Origin: Synechococcus sp. MU1617
GTDB lineage: Bacteria > Cyanobacteriota > Cyanobacteriia > PCC-6307 > Cyanobiaceae
Direction: 5' to 3'
NCBI RefSeq assembly: GCF_020514235.1
Contig: NZ_VTLB01000003.1
Location: 237,237 to 301,236, forward strand
DNA: 64,000 nt
In this document: positions 15,883-25,014 of the stretch, in pieces
How positions within the stretch are numbered: the first letter of the stretch is position 1
Layout of the letters: every line of letters starts with the position of its first letter
Notes under the pieces: model-generated
Told to the model about the DNA's origin: nothing
Database searches by the model: none
The model's input: the letters and a program-made list of their open reading frames with translations, nothing else
Position numbers and translations under genes: made by a program

Positions 15883-16038
15883 TCAGCGGCAGACGTCACT
15901 GTTCTTTTCCGCCTCTGTGGCAATGGCACTGCAGTTCACCCAGCGCACCAGCTGCACCTCGATATCGGTGAACAGCACCAGAATTCCAACGCAGAGTGCT
16001 GAAACAGCAAGGGTCGCCAGGGTTTGACGTGAATTCAC
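15883..16038 (-). CDS. small membrane protein coupled to bioD
   Basis: 51 residues from GTG 16038, which overlaps the bioD stop as GTGA, the same coupling used between the genes upstream. The product has a short polar start, a hydrophobic helix (about 7-23, LATLAVSALCVGILVLF) and a polar tail with two cysteines. It is the last gene of the bioFKCD run. Function unknown; position suggests, but does not show, a link to biotin metabolism. Confidence 0.6.
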   Translation of the reverse strand: MNSRQTLATLAVSALCVGILVLFTDIEVQLVRWVNCSAIATEAEKNSDVCR

Positions 16039-16694
16039 GGGGACGATCGCTTCAGCGCTTTTCGGAATGTAGTGGTGAGATCCTGCTCGTGCCAAAGCCG
16101 CTCCAGAACCGTTGCCGATAGCGAGGCCTGGGGGGGGAGCTGCGCCAGAACGGGGACGTCACCGAACTGTTCGAGGGTCCCCGGGTTGTCGGCATGGAGG
16201 CGGCCGTTGAGGATCAGTCCCAACACCGTGAGATTTCGCCGTCTCATCGCTTCCAGGCTGAGCAGGGTGTGGTTGAGGGTGCCCAGCCCACTGCGGGCCA
16301 CCAGAACGATTGGCAACTGCCACTCCACGAGTTGATCGATCTGGAGCCAGTTGCGGGTGAGGGGCACCATCAACCCTCCAGCTGTCTCCACCACCAGCGA
16401 TCCCTGATGGTCGGGAAGAGCCAGTTGGGCTGGGTCGAGCGGCGTGTCGTCCAGTTCGGCGGCCCAGTGGGGGGAGACCGGCTCTCGGAAGGCATAGGCC
16501 TCGGGAAGCATCCGTTCCGGCGGGAGGTTCAACAGCTGCCGCACCCGTTCGCGGTCTCCGCCGCCCTCCAGTCCGCTCTGAACGGGTTTCCAGTAGCTGG
16601 CCTGAAGCCCCTGCACGAGCCACGCACTCACCACGGTTTTGCCGACGTCCGTGTCGGTTCCGCATACCACCAGGCGACTGACGCTGCCGTTCAT
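16035..16694 (-). CDS. bioD: dethiobiotin synthetase
   Basis: 219 residues. BioD closes the ureido ring of dethiobiotin from DAPA, CO2 and ATP. The P-loop GTDTDVGKT lies at 12-20; YWKPVQSG holds the substrate lysine, and VVETAGGLMVPL is the conserved second motif (family: EGAGG; here ETAGG). ATG 16694 overlaps the bioC stop (ATGA), fixing the start. Upstream in-frame coding potential belongs to bioC in another frame. Confidence 0.95.
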   Translation of the reverse strand: MNGSVSRLVVCGTDTDVGKTVVSAWLVQGLQASYWKPVQSGLEGGGDRERVRQLLNLPPERMLPEAYAFREPVSPHWAAELDDTPLDPAQLALPDHQGSLVVETAGGLMVPLTRNWLQIDQLVEWQLPIVLVARSGLGTLNHTLLSLEAMRRRNLTVLGLILNGRLHADNPGTLEQFGDVPVLAQLPPQASLSATVLERLWHEQDLTTTFRKALKRSSP

Positions 16695-17455
16695 CGCTTC
16701 ACTATCAGGACCCACATCCTCCAGGTCAGGGCGAACCGTGTCAGAGCGAACCGTGGTGATGCGTTGGCTTGGGGCCAAGCCCGGAAGACGGCCTTCCACT
16801 GGCCTGGGGAGAGCCGGCCAGCATTGGTGACGGAGGCGCCAATGCTGCTCATCGGTCGCAGCAGCCGCAGTGGATTGGCGGCGTGTTGGGTGAAGCTCAG
16901 GCACTCGTCCCGTTGCACCACGCCATCGGGCAGGGCCGCGATCAGTTGCTCTCGCACCGGCATGGTCAAGGCCGTGCAGGCCTGATCTGCTGCGCGGGCG
17001 GCGTGCTGCCATTGCGGAAAACTTCCGTCCACCGGCACCGCCAGGGCCAGCCAGCCCCCCTTCGGCAGCGCATCCACCCAACGTCGAAGCTGTTGCGCTG
17101 GATCTGGCAACCAATGCAAAACAAAGCTGGAGGCCAGCAGTTGCGGTGGCTCACTCCAGTCCGGTAGCCCGCGGCTCAGGTCATGCCGCAGGGTGCGTGT
17201 TCCATGGGGGTGGCTGTTCAACATGGCGGTACTTCCGTCAAGGCGGATCACTTGCTGACCCGGGTGAGCGGCTTCCAGGGCTGCGGCCAGATGACCGGTG
17301 CCGCTGCCGAGGTCTGCCCACAGGCCGCGCCGGATGGAGCAGTGTCGGCAGAGTTGGGCCAGGCGCCAGGCCATAGCCCGTTGCAGCTGCGCGTCGCCCG
17401 CGTAGGTCGGCGCTGCGCGACTGAAGCGCTCCAGCACCTGGTCGGGGCGAATCAC
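16691..17455 (-). CDS. bioC: malonyl-ACP O-methyltransferase
   Basis: 254 residues from GTG 17455, which overlaps the bioK stop as GTGA; ATG 17470 is an alternative adding five residues. BioC methylates malonyl-ACP so that the fatty acid machinery can build the pimeloyl chain. It begins IRPDQVLERFSRAAPTY, matching the BioC start, and the SAM motif WADLGSGTGHLAAAL is at about 47-60; SSFVLHWLPDP follows. It is flanked by bioK and bioD in the expected functional order. Confidence 0.92.
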   Translation of the reverse strand: MIRPDQVLERFSRAAPTYAGDAQLQRAMAWRLAQLCRHCSIRRGLWADLGSGTGHLAAALEAAHPGQQVIRLDGSTAMLNSHPHGTRTLRHDLSRGLPDWSEPPQLLASSFVLHWLPDPAQQLRRWVDALPKGGWLALAVPVDGSFPQWQHAARAADQACTALTMPVREQLIAALPDGVVQRDECLSFTQHAANPLRLLRPMSSIGASVTNAGRLSPGQWKAVFRAWPQANASPRFALTRFALTWRMWVLIVKR

Positions 17456-18141
17456 AGGGCCTCCAGCCATTGCTGCACCACCGAGAGCACCGGTGGTGTG
17501 ATCAGTGCGTGGCCCCAATTCGGATCCCGATGGAGGGTCAGCGGCTGCTGTCTGAGGTCATCGATCAGCTGCTGCGCCGATGCGGCGTGCACCACAGCGT
17601 CCTGTTCGCCCTGCACCACCAGCACAGGCACGGCCTCAGGCCATCCCGTCGGCAGGGCCTGGCAGTGCGCCAGAAGCTCCAGATCCTGCTGCAGCCGCTG
17701 GCGCCCCAGGGTCGTCAAACCTTGCAGCTGGGGGGCTGGGGGCAGGGCGCTGCGGGCATGGGGTGAGGCGGCTTTGTCGAGGAAGCGTTCCAGCATCGTC
17801 AGTTCCTGGTCGGTGTCCAGAGCCGCCTGCATCCCCTGCAGAGCTGCAGCCACAGCGCGCCCTGCGCGCCCGTGGGGCACGAAGGCGCTGAAGCTACCCA
17901 GCAGCACCACCGCATCGGCCTGCGCCAGAACAGCTGCCGGCAGTAGATGCAGCCCCAGGGAGTGGGCGATCAACAGGTTGCGTTCTGGGCCGGGGGGCCA
18001 TGCCGGAGCAACAGCCTCACCGCCGCCGTAGCCCCGGTCTGCGCTGGACCATCTCGATCCCCAGTCTTCAAAGCGTTGACGCCAGTGGAACCAAGCGCTG
18101 GCCTGGCCAGCCCAACCATGCATCGCCAGGACCTGCGTCAT
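17452..18141 (-). CDS. bioK: pimeloyl-ACP methyl ester esterase, BioK type
   Basis: 229 residues, alpha/beta hydrolase fold. Candidate triad: S61 in LLIAHSLGLHLL, D181 in VQGEQDAVV and H211 in NWGHALITPP. The nucleophile elbow has Ala in place of the first Gly of GxSxG. BioK is the esterase described from marine picocyanobacteria that replaces BioH, releasing pimeloyl-ACP from its methyl ester after BioC-dependent elongation. Placement between bioF and bioC with ATGA/GTGA overlaps on both sides supports this. I assign it by context and motif pattern, not alignment. Confidence 0.83.
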   Translation of the reverse strand: MTQVLAMHGWAGQASAWFHWRQRFEDWGSRWSSADRGYGGGEAVAPAWPPGPERNLLIAHSLGLHLLPAAVLAQADAVVLLGSFSAFVPHGRAGRAVAAALQGMQAALDTDQELTMLERFLDKAASPHARSALPPAPQLQGLTTLGRQRLQQDLELLAHCQALPTGWPEAVPVLVVQGEQDAVVHAASAQQLIDDLRQQPLTLHRDPNWGHALITPPVLSVVQQWLEAL

Positions 18142-19277
18142 CGAGAGCCGAGGGCTGCGAGCAGTTGCTCCAATGTGCCCTCTGGCAGGTCCCGCCGCAG
18201 CACCAAGCGCAAACGGGCGGTTCCCTCCGGCACGGTGGGCGGCCGGATCGCTACTGAAAGCAGACCCGCCTGCTCCAGCTTTTGCTGGAGGTCGAGCGCG
18301 TCCTGGTCGCCACCGATCAGTAAGGGCAGCACAGGACCGTGCCCTGCTGGTTTTACCCAGCCCTGCTGCGCCAGAGCTGTCCTCCAGCGTTCCGAGCGCT
18401 GGCTCAGCTCGCTTCCCCAATTGGGGTTGGTTTGGATCAAGTGCAGGGCAGCTTGTGCTCCAGCCACCAGCGGTGGTGCCAGGGCCGTGGTGTAGCGGAA
18501 AGCCCCACTGGTTTGAAGCAGCCGTTCCATCGTGGTGTGACCCCCAGCCAGAAATGCACCTCCGCTGCCGAAGGCCTTGCCGAAGGTGCCGCACACCAAG
18601 GCCACAGGCTGTCGGAGTCCATGGCAAAGCCCGCGGCCTCCGGGCCCCAACACCCCCAGGCCATGGGCTTCGTCCACCAGCAGCTGTGCACCGTGGTGGG
18701 CGCAAAGGTCGGCGATGCCCTGCAGATCGGGGCTGGTGCCTTCCATGCTGAACAGGCTTTCGGTCACCACCAGTGGTGGTGTTGTTGCCGGCTTGAGCCG
18801 CTGCAGCCGCTGGCCGAGATCTTCAAGATCGTTGTGGGCAAAGCGTTGCAGCCGCGCTCCACTGGTGCGGACGCCGGCCAGCAGCGAGTGGTGGATCAGC
18901 CGGTCCACCAACACGGTGGTATGCCTGTCACTCAGGGCCGTTAGGGCAGCGATGTTGGCTTGAAATCCGCTGGGGAACAGCAGCACTCGGTCTCGGTTCA
19001 ACCAGGTGGCGAGGGCTGCCTCCAGATCCAGATGGCATGGTCGGGTGCCGGTGACCAGGCGAGAGCCACCGGCACCAACGCCATCGGAGGCCATGGCCTC
19101 CGTTGCCGCTGCGAGCACATCGGGATGGCGGCTGAGCCCGAGGTAGTCGTTGCTCGCCAGATCAACGAGCTGGCCGGCTTCAGCGGGATCCTTCAGCTGC
19201 CAGGGCTCCTGGCCGGCATTCAAGCTCCGCAGGCGCCGGCGGCGGGCTGGAGGGATGGGAGAAGCGTGGTCCCGCAT
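18138..19277 (-). CDS. bioF: 8-amino-7-oxononanoate synthase
   Basis: 379 residues from ATG 19277. BioF condenses pimeloyl-ACP/CoA with L-alanine to KAPA. Fold-type I PLP enzyme features: LVDLASNDYLGLSRHP, GVGAGGSRLVTGT, the LLVDEAHGLGVLG motif at 199-211 and the cofactor lysine K234 in TFGKAFGSGGAF. First gene of the compact operon bioF-bioK-bioC-bioD; the divergent BASS transporter starts only 54 bases away, so both promoters must lie in that gap or inside the genes. Confidence 0.95.
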   Translation of the reverse strand: MRDHASPIPPARRRRLRSLNAGQEPWQLKDPAEAGQLVDLASNDYLGLSRHPDVLAAATEAMASDGVGAGGSRLVTGTRPCHLDLEAALATWLNRDRVLLFPSGFQANIAALTALSDRHTTVLVDRLIHHSLLAGVRTSGARLQRFAHNDLEDLGQRLQRLKPATTPPLVVTESLFSMEGTSPDLQGIADLCAHHGAQLLVDEAHGLGVLGPGGRGLCHGLRQPVALVCGTFGKAFGSGGAFLAGGHTTMERLLQTSGAFRYTTALAPPLVAGAQAALHLIQTNPNWGSELSQRSERWRTALAQQGWVKPAGHGPVLPLLIGGDQDALDLQQKLEQAGLLSVAIRPPTVPEGTARLRLVLRRDLPEGTLEQLLAALGSR

Positions 19278-19331
19278 CACAACAGTCTGGAATCCGTCCT
19301 GATCAAGGATGGCCGCAGTCCTCTGATCGTC

Positions 19332-20252
19332 ATGTCCTGGGAGCGTTTCACTCTGCTGTTTCCGCTTTGGACGTTGCTGGGGGCTCTGCTGGCGCTGCTG
19401 CATCCCCCGCTGTTCATCTGGTTCAAGGGCCCACTGATCGCCCTTGGACTCGGCGTGATCATGCTGGGCATGGGCGTTGGGCTGACACCCGCTGATTTCG
19501 TGCGGGTTGGTCGACGCCCCCGGGCCATGCTGCTCGGGGTGCTGGCGCAGTTCCTGGTGATGCCGGCTCTTGCCGCTGCGATTGCGGCGGCTCTGCACCT
19601 GCCTGCGCCGCTTGCGGTGGGTTTGATTCTTGTGGGCTGCTGCCCGGGGGGGACCGCCAGCAATGTGGTGGTTCTGATCGGCCGTGGCGATGTGGCGCTT
19701 TCGGTGGTCATGACAACGATCAGCACCCTGGCGGCGGTTGTGTTGACCCCGCGTCTCACCCAGGTGTTGGCCAGTCAGTACGTGCCGGTGGACGGTTGGG
19801 CCCTGTTCCTGGCCGTGCTTCAGGTGGTGTTGTTGCCCGTCACCGTTGGGGTGGTGCTCAAGCGTGGTTTGCCCGGTGTGGCCCAGCGGATTGAGCCTGT
19901 GATGCCTCCCTTGGCGGTGATGGCCATCGTGATGATCGTCTCCAGCATCGTGGGCAGCCAGACGGCTGTGCTGCGTCAGCAGGGGCCCGTGCTGATCCTG
20001 GCTTGCCTGCTACTTCACGGCGGCGGCTTTCTGCTCGGCTGGCTGATTCCCCGGCTGGCGGGGCAGACCGTGCAGGCTCAGCGGACCATCAGCATCGAGG
20101 TGGGCATGCAGAACTCAGGACTGGCCGTGGTCCTCGCCCGCAGTGGTGGGTTCGCCAGTCCCCTGACGGCGTTGCCGGGTGCCATCTCTGCGGTGATTCA
20201 CTGCCTGATCGGCAGCGCCCTTGCTGCCGTCTGGAGGCGTCGCTCGCCTTAG
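19332..20252 (+). CDS. bile acid:sodium symporter (BASS/SBF) family transporter
   Basis: 306 residues from ATG 19332 with nine or ten hydrophobic helices. Family patterns include LIALGLGVIMLGMGVGLTP after the second helix, LILVGCCPGGTASNVVV, the crossover region typical of SBF proteins, and EVGMQNSGLAVVLA near the end, the second Na+-site crossover. Members carry organic anions such as pyruvate, pantoate or 2-keto acids with Na+; the substrate here is unknown. Divergent from bioF by 54 bases, so a link to biotin precursors is conceivable but not shown. Confidence 0.9.
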   Translation: MSWERFTLLFPLWTLLGALLALLHPPLFIWFKGPLIALGLGVIMLGMGVGLTPADFVRVGRRPRAMLLGVLAQFLVMPALAAAIAAALHLPAPLAVGLILVGCCPGGTASNVVVLIGRGDVALSVVMTTISTLAAVVLTPRLTQVLASQYVPVDGWALFLAVLQVVLLPVTVGVVLKRGLPGVAQRIEPVMPPLAVMAIVMIVSSIVGSQTAVLRQQGPVLILACLLLHGGGFLLGWLIPRLAGQTVQAQRTISIEVGMQNSGLAVVLARSGGFASPLTALPGAISAVIHCLIGSALAAVWRRRSP

Positions 20253-20261
20253 TCGGTCGCC

Positions 20262-20498
20262 CTAGGTCGAGCCCCCGTCATGGAGTTCGAACAGCAGCCG
20301 GGCGGCGAGGCCACGGGAGATGCGTCGTTCCACGAGCAGATCACAGATCCAGTTGAACAGCGGCGGGGCATCGGTGCTGGATGCCAGGCGCTGTTCGAGG
20401 GCCTTCAGCTCCTTGACGTCGCTGCAGCCCCGCAGGGCATCGATCAGGGTGTCTTCAGCCGGCCGCGGCTTGGTGAGCTGAGTGCTGGTCACAGTCAC
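20262..20498 (-). CDS. conserved-looking small soluble protein, unknown
   Basis: 78 residues from GTG 20498; GTG 20492 or ATG 20552 (96 residues) are alternatives. The core is helical: AEDTLIDALRGCSDVKELKALEQ, then PPLFNWICDLLVERRISRGLAARLLFEL. It ends 9 bases from the convergent BASS gene. No family recognised and no catalytic motif is visible; the regular amphipathic helices argue that it is a real protein. Confidence 0.55.
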   Translation of the reverse strand: MTVTSTQLTKPRPAEDTLIDALRGCSDVKELKALEQRLASSTDAPPLFNWICDLLVERRISRGLAARLLFELHDGGST

Positions 20499-20743
20499 AG
20501 GTAGTGGCGCTAAATCCCCTCTGTCATGGCACCGGCGGAGTGCCTCTGTCACCCTTCGCCTCTGCGGAGGCAGTCACAAAAAAAGCCCCGGTGGGATCAC
20601 CAAGGCTCGAAGCATTCTCTTCACTATTTTTCATGATTTGGCTCGGTTCCGTCAAAGGAGGTCGGCACATCTGATTGATGGCATTGGCGTGGCTTATCGC
20701 TTGTTTGAAAAGAGAGCTCAGCCAGGCTCCTTAAGATCAATCG
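20499..20743. other. longest intergenic stretch; structured, possible small RNA
   Basis: About 245 bases between a minus-strand small gene and the plus-strand helicase. It contains a 5-pair GC hairpin (20558-20571), a terminator-like hairpin with T-run on the minus strand (20578-20607), and upstream AT-rich sequence. The promoter of the helicase must be here. A short minus-strand reading frame (20524-20634, 36 codons) exists but spans the hairpins, and I do not count it as a gene. Confidence 0.4.
20578..20607 (-). terminator. orphan intrinsic-terminator-like hairpin
   Basis: On the minus strand the sequence AGCCTTGGTG, loop ATCC, CACCGGGGCT forms a stem with two internal mismatches followed directly by seven T residues. 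No minus-strand gene lies upstream of it (the next genes to the right, the helicase, run on the plus strand), so it has no obvious transcript to end, except an unannotated RNA starting near 20620-20740. Confidence 0.5.
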
Positions 20744-23518
20744 ATGAACCAATCGACACCGGCCACGCCCCGATCCGAGCCCGATGTCGATCGCAGTGCC
20801 CCACTGAATCCCTCAGAAATCTTCCCTTTCCCGCTGGATGATTTTCAGCTGGAAGCCATTGATGCCCTTAACCAGGGACATTCGGTCGTGGTCAGTGCCC
20901 CCACGGGATCCGGCAAAACCCTGATCGGCGAATACGCCATTTATCGCGCCCTGGCCCACGGCCAGAAGGTCTTCTACACCACACCGCTGAAGGCTCTCTC
21001 CAACCAGAAACTGCGCGATTTCCGCGATCAGTTTGGTGCGGAGAACGTGGGCTTGATGACCGGTGACCTCAGCGTGAATCGCGAGGCTTCCATCGTGGTG
21101 ATGACCACGGAGATCTTCCGGAACATGCTCTACGCCGAGGCGGATGAGCACGACGATCCCCTGGCTGATGTGGAAGCGGTGGTGCTCGATGAATGCCACT
21201 ACATGAACGACTCTCAGCGGGGCACGGTCTGGGAGGAGTCGATCATTCACTGTCCACCCACGGTGCAGCTGGTGGGGCTCTCCGCCACCGTGGCCAATGC
21301 CGGGCAGCTAACCGACTGGATCGAGAAGGTTCATGGTCCGACCACGTTGGTGATGAGTGATCACCGGCCGGTGCCGCTGCAGTTCAGCTTCTGCAGTGCC
21401 AAGGGTCTGCACCCGCTGTTGAACGACGCCGGCACGGGTTTGCATCCCAACTGCAAGGTTTGGCGCGCGCCCAAGGGGCACAAGCGCAAAGGGCGTTCCC
21501 AGAGGCCCCCGCAACCGGAGCCACCGCCGATCAGCTTCGTTGTGGCCCAGATGGCCGAGCGGCAGATGCTTCCGGCCATCTACTTCATCTTCAGCCGCCG
21601 CGGTTGTGACAAGGCGGTGAGGGATCTGGGGGTGCAGTGCCTGGTGACCCAAGAGGAGCAGGCGCGGATCAAGGAGCGCTTAACCGCTTACAGCCATGAC
21701 AACCCCGAGGCCGTTCGGGATGGAATTCACGCTGATGCGCTGCTGCGGGGCATCGCTGCCCACCATGCCGGTGTTCTGCCCGCCTGGAAGGAGTTGATCG
21801 AGGAGCTCTTCCAGCAGGGGTTGGTGAAGGTGGTCTTTGCCACGGAGACCCTGGCGGCGGGCATCAACATGCCGGCCCGCAGCACGGTGATTGCGGCCCT
21901 CTCCAAGCGCACTGAACGGGGGCATCGCTCACTGATGGGCAGTGAGTTCCTCCAGATGGCCGGTCGGGCCGGGCGGCGTGGCCTCGACTCCCAGGGCTAT
22001 GTCGTGACGGTGCAAAGCAGGTTCGAAGGTGTGCGTGAAGCAGGTCAGCTGGCGACGAGTCCCGCCGACCCCCTGGTGAGCCAGTTCACCCCCAGCTACG
22101 GCATGGTTCTGAACCTGCTGCAGCGCCACGATTTGGCCAAGGCAAGGGAGCTGGTGGAGCGCAGTTTTGGTCGCTATCTGGCGGGACTTGACCTCGTGGA
22201 GGATGAGGAGAACCTCTCCCAGCTGCGGTTGCAACTCAGCCAGCTGGAGGGCGTCGCCGGCGACATCCCCTGGGAAGACTTTGAGGACTACGAAAAAATG
22301 CGTGGGCGGCTCCGCGAAGAGCGGCGCTTGCTCCGCATCCTTCAGCAGCAGGCCGAGGAGACGCTGGCCAACGAGCTGACGATGGCCCTGCAGTTCGCCA
22401 GCACCGGCACCCTGGTCAGCCTTAAATCGCCTCAGCTGCGGGGGCGCGTCGCGCCCGCGGTGATCGTCGAGAAGGTGAAGGGGCCCGGTCAGTTCCCGCT
22501 GTTGCTCTGCCTGACCGATGAAAATGTCTGGATCCTGCTGCCCTGTCAGGCCGTGGTGAGCATCCACGCGGAGCTCAGTTGTCTGCAGGTGGACGGGCTG
22601 GAGGTCCCGGAGCTGTCCCGTTCCGGCGAGTTGCGCCATGGCGATCAGGCCAGTGGGGGTTTGGCGTTAGCCGTGGCCCACATGGCCCGGCGCCATGACA
22701 TGACCACCCCGCAATACGACCTGGCTGGGGAGGTGTTGACCCAGGCCCGGCTGGTGCGGGATCTCGAGCAGGAGCAGGAGCAGCATCCGGCCCATCGCTG
22801 GGGAGATCGAAAACAGCTGAAGAAGCACCGCCGGCGCATGGAAGATCTGGAACTGGAGATCGCCGAACGGCAGCAGCAGCTGCATCAGCGGGCCAACCGT
22901 CACTGGGAGACCTTCCTGGCCTTGATGGAGATCCTGCAGCACTTCGGATGTCTTGATGAATTGGAACCCACAGAGATTGGCCGCACTGTGGCTGCTTTGC
23001 GGGGCGACAACGAACTCTGGCTGGGGCTGGCTCTGATGAGTGGGCATCTCGATGACCTCTCCGCCCCAGACCTGGCGGCGGTGTTCGAGGCGATCAGCAC
23101 AGAGGTCAACCGTCCCGACCTATGGAGTGGCTTCCCGCCGCCTGCGGCGGCTGAGGAAGCTCTCCAGGATCTGTCGGGTCTTCGTCGCGAGCTGCTACGG
23201 GCCCAGGAACGCGCTGGTGTGGTGGTGCCGGCCTGGTGGGAACCTGAGCTCATGGGTCTTGTGGATGCCTGGGCGCGGGGAACGTCCTGGAGCGATCTGA
23301 TCGCCAACACGTCCCTGGACGAGGGTGATGTGGTGCGGATCATGCGCCGCACCGTGGATCTTCTGGCCCAGGTGCCCTACTGCGAAGCGATTAGCGAGCA
23401 ATTGCGCAGCCATGCCCGTCAGGCATTGAAAGCGATCAACCGCTTCCCCGTGGCCGAGGCCCAGGATTTGGTGCCGCCTTCCTCTGCGCTCAACCCGGCA
23501 ACGGAGAGGGCGGCCTGA
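20744..23518 (+). CDS. Ski2-like DExH-box RNA helicase with DSHCT domain
   Basis: 924 residues. The superfamily II helicase core has Walker A SAPTGSGKT at 51-59, motif II DECH at 149-152, motif III LSATVANAG, and motif VI QMAGRAGRRGLDSQG around 400. A beta-rich insertion and a C-terminal DSHCT-type helical domain (about 750-900) match the Ski2/Mtr4 group, which in eukaryotes feeds RNA to exosomes; cyanobacterial and plastid relatives (ISE2 type) act in RNA processing. ATG 20744 opens a proline/serine-rich tail. Convergent with fumC, 2 bases apart. Confidence 0.93.
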   Translation: MNQSTPATPRSEPDVDRSAPLNPSEIFPFPLDDFQLEAIDALNQGHSVVVSAPTGSGKTLIGEYAIYRALAHGQKVFYTTPLKALSNQKLRDFRDQFGAENVGLMTGDLSVNREASIVVMTTEIFRNMLYAEADEHDDPLADVEAVVLDECHYMNDSQRGTVWEESIIHCPPTVQLVGLSATVANAGQLTDWIEKVHGPTTLVMSDHRPVPLQFSFCSAKGLHPLLNDAGTGLHPNCKVWRAPKGHKRKGRSQRPPQPEPPPISFVVAQMAERQMLPAIYFIFSRRGCDKAVRDLGVQCLVTQEEQARIKERLTAYSHDNPEAVRDGIHADALLRGIAAHHAGVLPAWKELIEELFQQGLVKVVFATETLAAGINMPARSTVIAALSKRTERGHRSLMGSEFLQMAGRAGRRGLDSQGYVVTVQSRFEGVREAGQLATSPADPLVSQFTPSYGMVLNLLQRHDLAKARELVERSFGRYLAGLDLVEDEENLSQLRLQLSQLEGVAGDIPWEDFEDYEKMRGRLREERRLLRILQQQAEETLANELTMALQFASTGTLVSLKSPQLRGRVAPAVIVEKVKGPGQFPLLLCLTDENVWILLPCQAVVSIHAELSCLQVDGLEVPELSRSGELRHGDQASGGLALAVAHMARRHDMTTPQYDLAGEVLTQARLVRDLEQEQEQHPAHRWGDRKQLKKHRRRMEDLELEIAERQQQLHQRANRHWETFLALMEILQHFGCLDELEPTEIGRTVAALRGDNELWLGLALMSGHLDDLSAPDLAAVFEAISTEVNRPDLWSGFPPPAAAEEALQDLSGLRRELLRAQERAGVVVPAWWEPELMGLVDAWARGTSWSDLIANTSLDEGDVVRIMRRTVDLLAQVPYCEAISEQLRSHARQALKAINRFPVAEAQDLVPPSSALNPATERAA

Positions 23519-23520
23519 GC

Positions 23521-24918
23521 TCAGGCTTCCGGAGCGGCCATTGCGCCTGGATTCACCTGCTGATCAAAGTCTGCTGCGGTGATGTGGCCCAGCTCCAAGG
23601 CCGCTTGCTTCAGCGTCAGCCCCTGGTGGTGGGCATGCTGAGCGATGGCACTGGCCTTCTCGTAACCGATGCTCGGGGTCAAGGCGGTGACCAGCATCAA
23701 GGAGCGATCAACAAACCTCTGAATCTGCTCCCGATCCGGCTCCAAGCCCTCCACCAAGTTCTGGCGGAAGCTGGTCATGGCGTCCTTGAGCATGCGAATC
23801 GACTGCAGCAGGTTGAAGCCGATCAAGGGCTTGTACACATTCATCTGCAGATGGCCGCCGGCGCCGGCGGCTGCCACGGCGCCATCGAGTCCGATCACCT
23901 GGGTGCAGACCATGGCCATGGCTTCGCACTGGGTGGGATTGATTTTCCCCGGCATGATCGAGCTGCCGGGTTCGTTGGCGGGAAGCCGCAACTCCCCCAG
24001 ACCAGCCCGGGGCCCACACCCGAGCAGACGCACGTCGTTGGTGATTCGGAGCAGGGCCACCGCCAGCAGACGAAGTTGGCCCATCGCATGGACGAGGGCG
24101 TCATGGCCGGCCATCACCGCGAAGAGGTTGTCAGCAGGACGGACCTCGACGCCAGCGACCCGGCTCAGCGCCTCCGCCACGGCATGACGGAAGCCCGGTG
24201 GCGTGTTCAATCCTGTGCCCACCGCGGTGCCCCCAAGAGGGAGATCGCCGAGGCTGACCAGACAGTCCTCCAGCCAAGCCTGGGCTTGTTTGAGTTGATC
24301 ACGCCAAGCGGCGACTTCATCGCCAAGACGCAGGGGTACCGCATCCTGCAGATGGGTACGGCCAATCTTGACGATTGGCATCCAGGCCTGGGCTTTTGCA
24401 TCCAAGGCCTGAACCAGGGCATTGAGCGCCGGCAGCAGCCCATCCTTCAGTTGCTTGGCCGCGGCGACATGGATGGCGGCGGGAAATACATCATTGGTGG
24501 ATTGCGACCGATTGACGTGGTCATTCGGGTGCACTGGGCTGTGACTGCCGAGGGCGGTGCCTGAGGCCTGAGACGCCAGATTGCTGATCACCTCGTTGAT
24601 GTTCATGTTGGTCTGGGTTCCGCTTCCGGTCTGCCAGACCCGAAGCGGGAACTGATCGTTGTGCTGGCCAGCGGCAATGGCATCGGCTGCCGTGCAGATC
24701 AGCTCAACCTGTTGAGGGCTCAGAAGCGCATGCTGGCCGTTCACCGTGGCGCAGGAGCGCTTGATCCAGGCCAGGGCCTGGATGATCTCGAGTGGGATTC
24801 GTTCGTCGCTGATGGCGAAGTTCTGAAGCGACCGCTGGGTCTGGGCTCCCCAGAGCGCTTCGGACGCCACCTCAATGCCACCCAGGCTGTCGGTTTCAAT
24901 CCTGAACGGCAGCGTCAT
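23521..24918 (-). CDS. fumC: fumarate hydratase, class II
   Basis: 465 residues from ATG 24918, the normal FumC size (ATG 24954 would add 12). The enzyme interconverts fumarate and malate without iron. Motifs: VWQTGSGTQTNMNINEV at about 95-110, NRSQSTNDVFPAAIH, GRTHLQDAVPLRLG with the catalytic His, and the superfamily signature GSSIMPGKINPTQ at 318-330 that carries the catalytic serine loop. Abuts the helicase gene tail to tail. Confidence 0.96.
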   Translation of the reverse strand: MTLPFRIETDSLGGIEVASEALWGAQTQRSLQNFAISDERIPLEIIQALAWIKRSCATVNGQHALLSPQQVELICTAADAIAAGQHNDQFPLRVWQTGSGTQTNMNINEVISNLASQASGTALGSHSPVHPNDHVNRSQSTNDVFPAAIHVAAAKQLKDGLLPALNALVQALDAKAQAWMPIVKIGRTHLQDAVPLRLGDEVAAWRDQLKQAQAWLEDCLVSLGDLPLGGTAVGTGLNTPPGFRHAVAEALSRVAGVEVRPADNLFAVMAGHDALVHAMGQLRLLAVALLRITNDVRLLGCGPRAGLGELRLPANEPGSSIMPGKINPTQCEAMAMVCTQVIGLDGAVAAAGAGGHLQMNVYKPLIGFNLLQSIRMLKDAMTSFRQNLVEGLEPDREQIQRFVDRSLMLVTALTPSIGYEKASAIAQHAHHQGLTLKQAALELGHITAADFDQQVNPGAMAAPEA

Positions 24919-25014
24919 CGGATCCTCGGCGCGATCAAGCGGTGCTTCGATCATCCGTGATCACTGTCCGTTGATCGTGCCATCGTTCCGCATCAATCGT
25001 CTCGGTGGTCTCCG

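Noticed and set aside
20524..20634. 36-codon minus-strand frame starting ATG at 20634
   Set aside because: It runs through the terminator hairpin and lacks a good ribosome site; better read as part of a possible small RNA.
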